From an uncultured Roseiflexaceae bacterium (GTDB lineage Bacteria; Chloroflexota; Chloroflexia; Chloroflexales; Roseiflexaceae): 64,000 bases of DNA. Positions within the stretch are counted from its first letter, which is position 1. Every line of letters begins with the position of its first letter. The stretch spans positions 1-64,000 of the forward strand of contig CALKHR010000194.1 of the NCBI GenBank assembly GCA_937988885.1, written 5' to 3'. A program made the position numbers and the translations under genes. The notes beneath the pieces were generated by a model that saw only the letters and a list, made by a program, of their open reading frames with translations, did not search any database and was not told the origin of the DNA. Shown here piece by piece: positions 1 to 7,784 of this stretch.

Positions 1-77
1 AGTGAGCAACTGGCGCTGCCGCTCACCACAGACGAACGCTATGGCCTGCCGCCCGCGGTTTCCAGCGCGCTTTCTTT

Positions 78-731
78 CTATGAACGAATGAGCGGCACCA
101 CGCCGAAGGCCGCCACAATCGTCCCCGCCACGACGAAGATACCACCGAACCACGGCAGCCACTGCGCCGAGAAGCGTTGATCATCGATGTATTCGAGGCG
201 TGTGCCATAGAACACCTTCGACACCTGCACCTCCACTTCCTCGCTGCCGGACTTTGCCGTGCCAAGCACGGTCACGGTATCATCGACGGATAGCCCTTCG
301 TAGCGCTTGGTGCCCGTTCCTGTGAAGCCGTTCCAGCTTAAAACGTTCGAGTCTTGCCAAGATGGCAATTGGCCAGTGAGCAGATAATCCTCATTTGCGA
401 ACTGCACGATGCCATCAGTTGTCTCGATCTGCAAGCGGGGCAAGTTGCGCTCAAACTCTACCCAGCGCTCGCGATTATCGCGCTTGCCGCGGTATTCCTC
501 ACCAACATAGGCCACAAAATCGCGGAACACCACCGGATTTCTGCTGCTCACAAGCCCTTCCACCGCCACCTCTGCACCTTCCGGCTGCTGCTGAAGCGTC
601 TGCGCCGTAAGCGACGGTAAGGCCTCCACCCGAGCCGCCTCCGCCCGAGCCGATCCCGCGGCGAGCGTTGCGATCAACACCCCCGCCACAATGAATACAC
701 CACCAAAGACGATGAGAAAGAGATATTTCAT
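78..731 (-). CDS. Membrane protein with an extracytoplasmic domain, possibly GIDE-like
   Basis: The 217-residue protein has a hydrophobic N-terminal helix (about residues 4-24), a soluble middle of about 160 residues and a second hydrophobic helix near the C-terminus (about 193-213). The soluble part starts with a GAEVAVEGLV-type strand and continues through a RDFVAYV segment. This recalls the membrane-proximal GIDE/BAM domain of MUL1-like proteins, but that is a weak resemblance. ATG start at 731. It stands alone, transcribed away from the next gene. Function is unknown; I infer a membrane-anchored beta-rich domain. Confidence 0.7.
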   Translation of the reverse strand: MKYLFLIVFGGVFIVAGVLIATLAAGSARAEAARVEALPSLTAQTLQQQPEGAEVAVEGLVSSRNPVVFRDFVAYVGEEYRGKRDNRERWVEFERNLPRLQIETTDGIVQFANEDYLLTGQLPSWQDSNVLSWNGFTGTGTKRYEGLSVDDTVTVLGTAKSGSEEVEVQVSKVFYGTRLEYIDDQRFSAQWLPWFGGIFVVAGTIVAAFGVVPLIRS

Positions 732-1136
732 TCAAAACCTCCACCGCCCTGCTTGCCCAGGAGCGTTTGCCTTCACAAAGTCAACTAGGAAGTATACGAG
801 CAATCGTCAGAAAACGTCGCGTGCCACCTCAGCCGAACGATTACTAACATATAAGATATATCCGTTACCAGGAATATATTGTGTGTTATACCATCCGTTC
901 TGGGCTACGGTATGCTACTTTTTGTTGATTACTCGACGCGGGATGATCTGGTACACTCAGGGGGCATGGGCAACCATGGCCGTTGGGGAATGTTGCAATC
1001 GCCTAACGTGTGCATGTATTCAAGGATACACAAACGAATCATTGCGAGCAAATTGTTAAAATTCGCTGCAACATCTGGGCAGGTATGTGTTAAAATAGTA
1101 TTTGCGCTCGTTATACTAAATTAGACAATCACCATT
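732..1136. other. AT-rich intergenic region between divergent genes
   Basis: This 405-bp spacer separates the minus-strand membrane protein from the plus-strand J-like/thioredoxin gene. A possible plus-strand promoter has a weak -35 (GTTAAA, 1089-1094) and a -10 TATACT (1112-1117) with a 17-bp spacer. That would start transcription near 1124, only about 13 nt before the ATG, and there is no obvious Shine-Dalgarno sequence in between. I see nothing else recognisable here. Confidence 0.4.
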
Positions 1137-1967
1137 ATGGCTAGCTATTACTCAATCCTTGAGGTTTCGCCGACGGCCTCCGTCGATGAGATCCATACAG
1201 CCTATCAACGACAACGCGAGCGTTACGATCTCGAACGACTTGCCGATATGGCGCCCGAGTTGCGACAGACGGCAGAAGAACGGATCGAATTGCTGGAAAC
1301 AGCGTATGCAACGCTCTCAGACCCTGTACAACGTGCGAGCTACGATCAGAGCCTGACGAAGCCGAAGGCTCCGACCGCGCAACGTTCAAAAGGGCTTAGC
1401 AAACGTGAGATACTCACTGCACTCGGCGGTGCAGTCATTGGCCTATTCGTGATTGGGATCGTCTGGTTCCTTTCTGGACAAGGTGCTGAACAACCACTTC
1501 CGCCAGTTGGTGAGTTAAACCGACCAGCCCCCGATTTCACATTGCCGGGATTAGATGGCCGAGAAGTACGCTTACAAGATTATCGTGGCAAAGTGGTGCT
1601 GATCAACTTCTGGGGCACGTGGTGTGAACCTTGTAAGGAGGAGACACCTGCACTTCAGGCAATGTACGAAAAGTTGGCTGATCAGGGGTTGATGATTATC
1701 GGCGTCGATCTGCGTAATCAAGAGCGCGCAGGCGATGCTGGTATTGCGGATGTACAAGCGTTTATCGATCAGTACAACGTCACCTACCCAATTGCTCTTG
1801 ATGTCGATGGTGAGGTGGCGCGAGCGTTCCAGATCTATCCCATCCCAACCACCTTCTTCATCGATCCAAGCGGCACGATCCGCTACGTGCGCCCGAGTAC
1901 GGTTACCGCCGAGGAAGTCGAGATTTTGTTCCTGAAACTACAGCAAGCGGCATCGGCACTTCGTTGA
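1137..1967 (+). CDS. J-domain-like / transmembrane / thioredoxin fusion (TlpA/ResA type)
   Basis: The 276-residue protein has three parts. Residues 1-70 resemble a DnaJ J domain (YYSILEV start, LSDPVQRASYD end) but lack the HPD tripeptide needed to stimulate DnaK. Residues about 93-113 form one transmembrane helix. Residues about 128-275 are a redoxin/thioredoxin domain with WCEPC (Cys163, Cys166) and a cis-proline region (YPIPTT), as in TlpA/ResA thiol-disulfide oxidoreductases. The likely topology puts the J-like part in the cytoplasm and the thioredoxin outside. The stop is 16 nt before the next gene, a response regulator, so the two are probably co-transcribed. The thioredoxin assignment is firm; the role of the J-like part is unknown. 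Confidence 0.88.
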   Translation: MASYYSILEVSPTASVDEIHTAYQRQRERYDLERLADMAPELRQTAEERIELLETAYATLSDPVQRASYDQSLTKPKAPTAQRSKGLSKREILTALGGAVIGLFVIGIVWFLSGQGAEQPLPPVGELNRPAPDFTLPGLDGREVRLQDYRGKVVLINFWGTWCEPCKEETPALQAMYEKLADQGLMIIGVDLRNQERAGDAGIADVQAFIDQYNVTYPIALDVDGEVARAFQIYPIPTTFFIDPSGTIRYVRPSTVTAEEVEILFLKLQQAASALR

Positions 1968-1983
1968 AAGGGAGCAAACGCGC

Positions 1984-2664
1984 ATGGATCAGCGCAAAAT
2001 TTTAATCGTAGATGACGAGCCAGGTCTGCGCGACTTAGTGCGGATCAACCTTGAGCACGAGGGCTTTGCAGTTATTCAAGCTGAAAATGGCTTGCTTGGC
2101 CTCGAAGCTGTGCGCGAACAACAACCCGATCTGGTCATCCTTGATGTCATGATGCCCGAAATGGACGGATGGGAGACGTGCAAGAAACTTCGCGAGTTCT
2201 CCCAAGTGCCCGTGCTGATGTTGACAGCACGTGTACAAAGCCAGGACATCGTGAACGGGCTTAACAGCGGCGCCGACGACTATCTGCTCAAGCCGTTCAA
2301 TATGGACGAGTTGATGGCTCGCGTGCGTGCGCTGCTGCGCCGTGTGCCTTCGCCCAACCGCCCAGTCACCGCGGGCAGAAACGAGATCTGCATCGACAAG
2401 CAGAAGCGTGAGGTGCTGGTGCGCAACGAACCAGTCGATCTCACACCAACCGAGTACGATCTGCTGGTGATGCTGGCCGAAAACGCGGGCAAGGTGCTCG
2501 AACACGAGACCCTCCTGCGTGGCGTATGGGGCCAAGAGTACACCAAGGATAACGATTATCTGAAGGTGTATATCTGGCATCTGCGCCGCAAACTTGAACA
2601 AGATCCGCGCGACCCGAAACTGCTCCTCACCGAATGGGGCATTGGTTATCGGATGGTGCCGTAA
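1984..2664 (+). CDS. OmpR/PhoB-family response regulator
   Basis: The 226-residue protein is a two-domain transcription regulator. The receiver domain (about 1-120) has the acidic pair D10/D11, phospho-acceptor D54 (VILDVMMPEMDGW), a T in MLTAR and K in LLKPF. The C-terminal winged helix (about 130-226) has the family's TPTEYDLL and VYIWHLRRKLEQDP signatures. The ATG is preceded by GGGAGC about 8 nt upstream. No histidine kinase is adjacent, so it is an orphan here. Its likely operon partner is the upstream thioredoxin fusion. Confidence 0.95.
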   Translation: MDQRKILIVDDEPGLRDLVRINLEHEGFAVIQAENGLLGLEAVREQQPDLVILDVMMPEMDGWETCKKLREFSQVPVLMLTARVQSQDIVNGLNSGADDYLLKPFNMDELMARVRALLRRVPSPNRPVTAGRNEICIDKQKREVLVRNEPVDLTPTEYDLLVMLAENAGKVLEHETLLRGVWGQEYTKDNDYLKVYIWHLRRKLEQDPRDPKLLLTEWGIGYRMVP

Positions 2665-2745
2665 ATGTGAGCGACTGAGCGATGAGTGGGAGAGCGGGTG
2701 CAACCGCGCCCGCTCACTCGCTCGCCTGCGCCAATCGTTCAGAGC

Positions 2746-3873
2746 ATGACACACAATCTTCCTGCGACCAACGAGACCCTGCAACGTTTGGTCATCAAAC
2801 TCGGCACCAATGTGCTAACTGCTGGAACCGACCACCTTCACCGCCCGCGTTTGGTCGAACTCGCCCGCCAGATCGCCGAGGCCCGTTCCAACGGTGTTCA
2901 AGTGGTACTGGTAAGTTCAGGTGCAGTCGCCGCCGGGCGCGAACGCCTCCACTTCCCGCCGCGCCGCCGTGATATGCCCCTCAAACAGCTGCTGGCCGCC
3001 GTGGGCCAGAGCCGTCTGATGCATCTCTACGAGCAGATTTTCGATTTGTATAGCATCCCGGTAGCTCAAACGCTTCTAACGCGCGCTGATCTGCGCGACC
3101 GCCATCGCTACCTTAACGCCCGTAACACCTTGCTGGCGTGCCTCGCGCACGACGTGCTGCCGATCATCAACGAAAACGATGTGGTGGCCGTCGATGAGAT
3201 ACGCGTTGGCGATAACGACAACCTCTCGGCCCTGGTGGCCAACTTGGTCGATGCTGACCTGCTGTTGATACTCAGCGATATCGATGGACTGTATACCGCC
3301 GACCCACGCCGCGACCCCAATGCTCGCCTGATCCCCGAAGTGCGCGAGATCAACGACGAAATCTACGCACTGGCGGGCGGCAGCAATGCGCGCGGCACGG
3401 GTGGGATGCGCACCAAGATCCAAGCTGCCGATTTGGCCACGCACGGTGGCACGTCGGTGGTGATCGCCTCGGGTGACGAACGCGAGGTGATCAGGCGGGT
3501 GCTGCAAGGCGAGGCGCTTGGCACGCGCTTCCCCGCCGTGGCCAGCCACATCGAGAGCCGAAAACGCTGGGTACTGGCCGAAACGGTGCTGCACAGCCGG
3601 ATTATCGCCGATGCTGGCGCGGCACAAGCACTCACCCAAGGAGGCAAAAGCCTGTTGCCTGCGGGTGTCATCGGGGTTGAGTGCGAGTTCGAACGCGGCC
3701 AAACGGTGCGCATCTACAGCAGCACGGGCCGCGAGATCGCGCGCGGCCTCGCCCAGTACAACGCCCGTGAGCTGGCACTGATCAAAGGGCTGCGTTCAAG
3801 TCAGATCGCAGATACGCTTGGCTACGATTACGGACCAGAAATTGTCCATCGCGATGATATGGTGCTGATCTAG
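2746..3873 (+). CDS. proB: Glutamate 5-kinase
   Basis: ProB phosphorylates glutamate on the gamma-carboxyl, the first step of proline synthesis in the cytoplasm. The 375-residue protein has the amino-acid kinase fold (VIKLGTNVLTAG near the start, VVLVSSGAVAAGRE, IINENDVVAVDE, LLILSDIDGLYTADP, GTGGMRTKIQAA). A C-terminal PUA domain of about 90 residues (SLLPAGVIGVEGEF-like, IARGLAQYNARE) gives the usual long ProB form. I chose the ATG at 2746 rather than an upstream in-frame start at 2686 because homology begins there. It lies upstream of the PurA-like gene and proA on the same strand. Confidence 0.96.
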   Translation: MTHNLPATNETLQRLVIKLGTNVLTAGTDHLHRPRLVELARQIAEARSNGVQVVLVSSGAVAAGRERLHFPPRRRDMPLKQLLAAVGQSRLMHLYEQIFDLYSIPVAQTLLTRADLRDRHRYLNARNTLLACLAHDVLPIINENDVVAVDEIRVGDNDNLSALVANLVDADLLLILSDIDGLYTADPRRDPNARLIPEVREINDEIYALAGGSNARGTGGMRTKIQAADLATHGGTSVVIASGDEREVIRRVLQGEALGTRFPAVASHIESRKRWVLAETVLHSRIIADAGAAQALTQGGKSLLPAGVIGVECEFERGQTVRIYSSTGREIARGLAQYNARELALIKGLRSSQIADTLGYDYGPEIVHRDDMVLI

Positions 3874-3948
3874 CGCACGTCATCGCACAGGTGCTATTCA
3901 TATTCGTTTACGAACACTCATACACCATCAAGGAAGGATAGATTCATC

Positions 3949-4992
3949 ATGGGCGCAATTGTCGTTGTGGATGCTCTCTGGGGCGATTCGGGCAAGGGCA
4001 AGGTGGCTGCGTTCTTGTCGAACCGCGAGCAGGCAAGTTGGTGCTTCCGCGCAGGTATCGGCACGAATGCTGGTCATAGTATCTATTTGTCGGAGACCGA
4101 CTCGATCCGCACCCGACAACTCCCGTTGGGCTTCCTGAACCCCAAGACGTCGGTCGCGGTCGGTTCGGGCGTCGCGCTCGACCCGCGCATCTTCCGCCGC
4201 GAGGTCGATTCCTACGAGCTCGACAAGCGCGTGAAGGTCGATTACCGCTGCCCGATCATCACCGAGGATCATATCGCCCGCGAACAGGGCAGCCAACACT
4301 TGTCGCAGACGGTTGGCTCGACCAAGAGCGGTTCTGGTATGGCCCACGCCGACTTTGTGCTGCGCCAGGCCCAGCAGGCCAAGGATATCCCCGAACTTCA
4401 GCCGTACCTCGCCGATGTGGCGCAGATCGCCAATGATGCTGCTCGCGAGGGCAACGTCGTGATCGAGTGCTCGCAGGGCACCTACCTGTCGCTGGCCCTC
4501 TCGCCCGATTACCCGTATGTGACCTCGGGCAACTGCACGGTCGCCGCCGCGATGGACGATGTGGGCCTGAACTGGCGCTACATGAGCGGCGCGGTGATGG
4601 TGGTGAAGGCGGTGCCCTCGCGCGTGGGCGCTGGCCCGATGCCGGGCGAGCTCGATCCCGAGGAGATCAAACGCCGTGGCATCGCAGAGTACGGCGTGGT
4701 GACGGGGCGCTTGCGCCGCAAATCTGCCGAGATCCCTTGGGAGATGCTGCGCTACGCCGCGATGCTCAACGGCCCAACCGAGATCGCGTTGACCTTCTGC
4801 GATCACTACGACCCCGAGGTGACTGGTGCCACTAGCGCCGATCAGTTGACGCCGAAGGTTCGTGAGTTGATCGCGCAGGTTGAGGAGGCCACTGGCGCGC
4901 CCGTCACGATCGTGGAGACCGGCAAGCTGTTCAGCCATATGATCGATCTGCGCAAGCCGTCCCAGAGCGAAGGAGCATCCTCGCCTCGATAA
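3949..4992 (+). CDS. purA: Divergent adenylosuccinate synthetase (archaeal-length PurA family)
   Basis: The family joins aspartate to IMP using GTP. This 347-residue protein is about 80 residues shorter than typical bacterial PurA and matches the compact archaeal form in layout: WGDSGKGK, GTNAGHSI, VDYRCPIITE, GSGMAHADFV, QAKDIPELQPYLADVAQ, SQGTYLSL, YPYVTSGN, SRVGAGPMPGE and EYGVVTGRLRR. The P-loop-like motif is GDSGKGK instead of GDEGKGK, so the catalytic Asp and the later His (NAGHS) remain but the Glu is Ser. The ATG at 3949 follows AAGGAAGG. It sits between proB and proA, which is unusual. It may be a true PurA or a relative acting on another substrate. Confidence 0.85.
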   Translation: MGAIVVVDALWGDSGKGKVAAFLSNREQASWCFRAGIGTNAGHSIYLSETDSIRTRQLPLGFLNPKTSVAVGSGVALDPRIFRREVDSYELDKRVKVDYRCPIITEDHIAREQGSQHLSQTVGSTKSGSGMAHADFVLRQAQQAKDIPELQPYLADVAQIANDAAREGNVVIECSQGTYLSLALSPDYPYVTSGNCTVAAAMDDVGLNWRYMSGAVMVVKAVPSRVGAGPMPGELDPEEIKRRGIAEYGVVTGRLRRKSAEIPWEMLRYAAMLNGPTEIALTFCDHYDPEVTGATSADQLTPKVRELIAQVEEATGAPVTIVETGKLFSHMIDLRKPSQSEGASSPR

Positions 4993-5040
4993 GCCGCCCA
5001 TAGCAATTCGTACCCGAGCGGGGCGAGCGCAATGGGCGGC
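4993..5040 (+). terminator. Inverted repeat after the PurA-like gene
   Basis: GCCGCCCAT (4993-5001) pairs with ATGGGCGGC (5032-5040), giving a 9-bp stem with a long loop directly after the stop codon. There is no U-tract, so it may be a partial terminator or an mRNA 3'-end stabiliser rather than a strong intrinsic terminator. Confidence 0.4.
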
Positions 5041-5171
5041 ACGGCGCTGTCGGCGACGACAGGCCGCGTTTCCTGTTGCCCTCGCCCCGTTTGTTGTGAA
5101 CGCCCATATTTGGCGTATCTGTTTCTTATCATTCCGCAGCATTGCGGTTTTGTGTACGCGAAAGGCAGATC

Positions 5172-6437
5172 ATGCTCGATCTTACTGCGATGGGCCAGCG
5201 CGCACGCCGCGCCGCCCGCACAATGGCGCTCGTCTCGACCGAGCGCAAAAACCAAGCTCTTCACGCGATCGCCGATGCGCTGCGTGCCAATCAAGCCGCT
5301 ATTCTTGCCGCAAACGCCATCGATCTTGAACGCGGTCGCGATGCCGGACTCTCCGCCGCCCTGCTCGACCGTATGCTGCTCACTCCCGAGCGCCTCGCGA
5401 GCATCGCCTCCGACGCCCGCAGCGTGGCCCAACTGCCCGATCCGGTCGGCGTTCAGTTCGATCACAACGTGCTGCCCAACGGTCTGCGCGTCCATAAGCG
5501 ACACGTGCCGCTGGGTGTGGTCGGCGTGATCTACGAGGCCCGCCCAAACGTGACGATCGACATCGCGACGCTCTGCATCAAATCGGGCAATGCGGCGATT
5601 TTGCGCGGCGGCAAAGAGATCACCAACTCCTGCGTGGCGCTCACCCAGGTGATCGGCGATGCTTTGGAGCAGACTGGCCTGCCCGCCGACGCCATCCAGG
5701 TGATCGATAACCCCGATCGGGCGCTGGTGCAGCAGCTGCTCAAACTCGACAAATACGTGGATGTGATCATCCCTCGCGGCGGCGGCGCGTTGCACAACTT
5801 CTGCCGCGAAAACGCCACTATGCCCGTGATCACAGGCGGCATCGGCGTCTGCCACGTGTATGTCGATAGCGCCGCCGATCCCAACAAGGTGGTGCCGATC
5901 GTGCGCAACGCCAAAGTGCAGCGCCCAAGCGTCTGCAACGCGCTCGACACGCTGTTGATCCACCGCAGCGTGGCCGCCGACATCCTGCCCGATGTCGCCC
6001 GCGACCTGCTCTCGCACAATGTCGAACTGCGCTGCGACGCGGACTCGCTCGCGATCTTGAACCAAGCGGGCATCGAGGGGACGAACGTGGTGGCCGCCAG
6101 CGAGAACGACTTCGGCACCGAGTTTATGGCGCTTATCCTCTCGATCCGCGTGGTCGATAGCCTCGACGAAGCGCTCGATCATATCGCCAAGTTCGGCGAT
6201 CACTCCGACGCGATCATCACCGAGGACAAGGCCACAGCTGAGGCGTTCGTCTCGTCGGTCGATTCGGCGGCGGTGTTCGTGAACGCCTCGACCCGCTTCA
6301 ACGATGGCGGTCAACTCGGCTTGGGCGCCGAGGTGGCGGTGAGCACGCAGAAGCTGCACGTGCGCGGCCCAATGGCCCTGAAGGAGCTCACATCGTACAA
6401 GTGGGTGGTCGAGGGCGATGGACACGTGCGTAGTTAA
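5172..6437 (+). CDS. proA: Gamma-glutamyl phosphate reductase
   Basis: ProA reduces gamma-glutamyl phosphate to glutamate semialdehyde with NADPH, the step after ProB. The 421-residue protein is full length for the aldehyde-dehydrogenase-fold family. Visible signatures are VGVIYEARPNVT, LRGGKEITNSC, IIPRGGGALHN, the catalytic cysteine region RPSVCNALDTLLIH and the C-terminal FNDGGQLGLGAEVAVSTQKLHVRGPMAL in pieces. I chose the ATG at 5172 over an upstream in-frame ATG at 5142 because it follows a purine-rich AAAGGCAG and begins at the usual N-terminus. It lies about 180 bp after the PurA-like gene. Confidence 0.96.
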   Translation: MLDLTAMGQRARRAARTMALVSTERKNQALHAIADALRANQAAILAANAIDLERGRDAGLSAALLDRMLLTPERLASIASDARSVAQLPDPVGVQFDHNVLPNGLRVHKRHVPLGVVGVIYEARPNVTIDIATLCIKSGNAAILRGGKEITNSCVALTQVIGDALEQTGLPADAIQVIDNPDRALVQQLLKLDKYVDVIIPRGGGALHNFCRENATMPVITGGIGVCHVYVDSAADPNKVVPIVRNAKVQRPSVCNALDTLLIHRSVAADILPDVARDLLSHNVELRCDADSLAILNQAGIEGTNVVAASENDFGTEFMALILSIRVVDSLDEALDHIAKFGDHSDAIITEDKATAEAFVSSVDSAAVFVNASTRFNDGGQLGLGAEVAVSTQKLHVRGPMALKELTSYKWVVEGDGHVRS

Positions 6438-6467
6438 CGCGCATCCCGCGAGCAACGAGGGAGCCTG

Positions 6468-6821
6468 ATGATGATCAGCAAAGAGACCGCCGAACATTAC
6501 ACGTGGGGCCAGGGCTGCGATGGCTGGCGCCTGGTCGATCAGACTGGCCTCAGCGTGATCCACGAGCGCATGCCGCCCGGCACCGCCGAGCAGCGCCACC
6601 TGCATCAGCAGGCCCGCCAGTTCTTCTTCATCCTGTCGGGCAGCGCGGTGATGGAGTTGGCGGGCACAGTTCACACGTTGCTGCCGCAGCAGGGCATCGA
6701 GATCCCGCCCGGCACACCGCATCAAATCCGCAACGAGAGCGATAGCGATGTCGAATTTCTCGTGATCTCGCAGCCAACCACCCGTGGCGATCGACTACCG
6801 TTCGAAGGAATTGTTGCATAA
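6468..6821 (+). CDS. Cupin-domain protein
   Basis: The 117-residue single-domain protein has a cupin beta-barrel core. The first motif (RHLHQQARQFFFILSG) keeps both histidines but has Gln where the usual Glu ligand lies. The second motif (PPGTPHQIRN) keeps its histidine. It probably binds a metal and a small ligand, but the substrate cannot be told from sequence. The start is an ATGATG pair after GAGGGAGC; either Met is possible. It lies 30 bp after proA and just before the SDR gene, so it may share a transcript with both. Confidence 0.85.
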   Translation: MMISKETAEHYTWGQGCDGWRLVDQTGLSVIHERMPPGTAEQRHLHQQARQFFFILSGSAVMELAGTVHTLLPQQGIEIPPGTPHQIRNESDSDVEFLVISQPTTRGDRLPFEGIVA

Positions 6822-6839
6822 CACAGATTGGAACGAGTT

Positions 6840-7733
6840 ATGAGCGAGCTTCAAGGCCGAATATGCCTGATCACTGGTGGCACCAATGGGATTGGCAAAA
6901 GCGCCGCCTTGGCGCTCGCCCGCATGGGCGGGCGGGTTGTGATCGTGGGGCGCGATCCCGTCAAAACCGCCCAGACGGTCGCAGAGTTGCGCAGCGCCAG
7001 CAACAACCCCAACGTCGAATCGCTGCAAGCCGATCTCTCCTCGTTGACGCAGGTACGCCAACTCGCGCTCGACTTCCGGCAGCGCTATGATCAGTTGCAC
7101 GTGCTGATCAACAATGCCGGAGCGCTCATCCCCAAACGCCAGATCACCGTCGATGGCTACGAGATGACCTTCGCGCTGAACCACCTGGCGTACTTCCTGC
7201 TCACCAATCTGCTGCTGGATACGCTCAAGGCCAGCGCTCCGGCCCGCATCATTAACGTCTCCTCGGACCTGCACCGCGCCGTGCGGCTGAACCTCGATGA
7301 TCTGCAAAACGATAGCCAAACATACGCGCCGATGCGCATCTACGGCCAGAGCAAACTCGCCAACGTGCTGTTCACCACCGAACTGGCCAAGCGCCTCGCG
7401 GGCAGCGGCGTCACGGCCAATGCACTACACCCGGGCATGGTGAACACCGGGTTCGCCACCACCGACACACGCTGGTGGATGCGCCTCTACCTGGCGATGA
7501 CCAAGCGCTTCGGGCGCAGCCCCGAGAAGGGCGCGGAGACGATCGTCTACCTGGCCTCATCGCCGCAGGTGAACCAGAGCAATGGCCAGTACTTCATCGA
7601 TTGCAAAGCGGTGAAACCCAGCGCGCAGGGCACAGACCCCAACCTGGCCCGACGACTGTGGGAAATCAGCGAGCGGATGGTGCAGCCATTCCTCGATCCC
7701 ATCGTGCCCAGCCAAACGAACGTGGTATCATAG
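6840..7733 (+). CDS. Short-chain dehydrogenase/reductase (retinol dehydrogenase-like)
   Basis: The 297-residue cytoplasmic NAD(P)-dependent oxidoreductase has the classical SDR elements: TGGTNGIGKS cofactor loop near residue 11, an Arg after the second strand (VGRD) favouring NADPH, NNAG, a Ser on the catalytic strand (INVSSD) and the YGQSK catalytic Tyr/Lys pair. The pattern resembles the retinol dehydrogenase/WW-oxidoreductase branch. The ATG at 6840 is preferred over a TTG at 6828. It starts 18 nt after the cupin stop, suggesting an operon. Its substrate is unknown. Confidence 0.92.
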   Translation: MSELQGRICLITGGTNGIGKSAALALARMGGRVVIVGRDPVKTAQTVAELRSASNNPNVESLQADLSSLTQVRQLALDFRQRYDQLHVLINNAGALIPKRQITVDGYEMTFALNHLAYFLLTNLLLDTLKASAPARIINVSSDLHRAVRLNLDDLQNDSQTYAPMRIYGQSKLANVLFTTELAKRLAGSGVTANALHPGMVNTGFATTDTRWWMRLYLAMTKRFGRSPEKGAETIVYLASSPQVNQSNGQYFIDCKAVKPSAQGTDPNLARRLWEISERMVQPFLDPIVPSQTNVVS

Positions 7734-7784
7734 CGGCAGCGTGAGTGCAGGCGTCGCACTCACCCCGAACAAGCAGCAACACTT

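Noticed and set aside
1..180. Open plus frame from the window edge to TGA at 178-180
   Set aside because: The first 25 codons look protein-like, but it would overlap the convergent minus-strand membrane protein gene by about 100 bp; too short to judge without upstream sequence.
3949..4992. Phage-type PurZ (aminoadenine pathway)
   Set aside because: The Asp of the P-loop motif is kept (GDSGKGK) and no phage genes are nearby; a cellular PurA variant is more likely.
4842..6725. Long (627-codon) minus-strand frame opposite proA
   Set aside because: Complement of proA and the cupin; His/Arg/Asp-rich shadow composition with no conserved motif.
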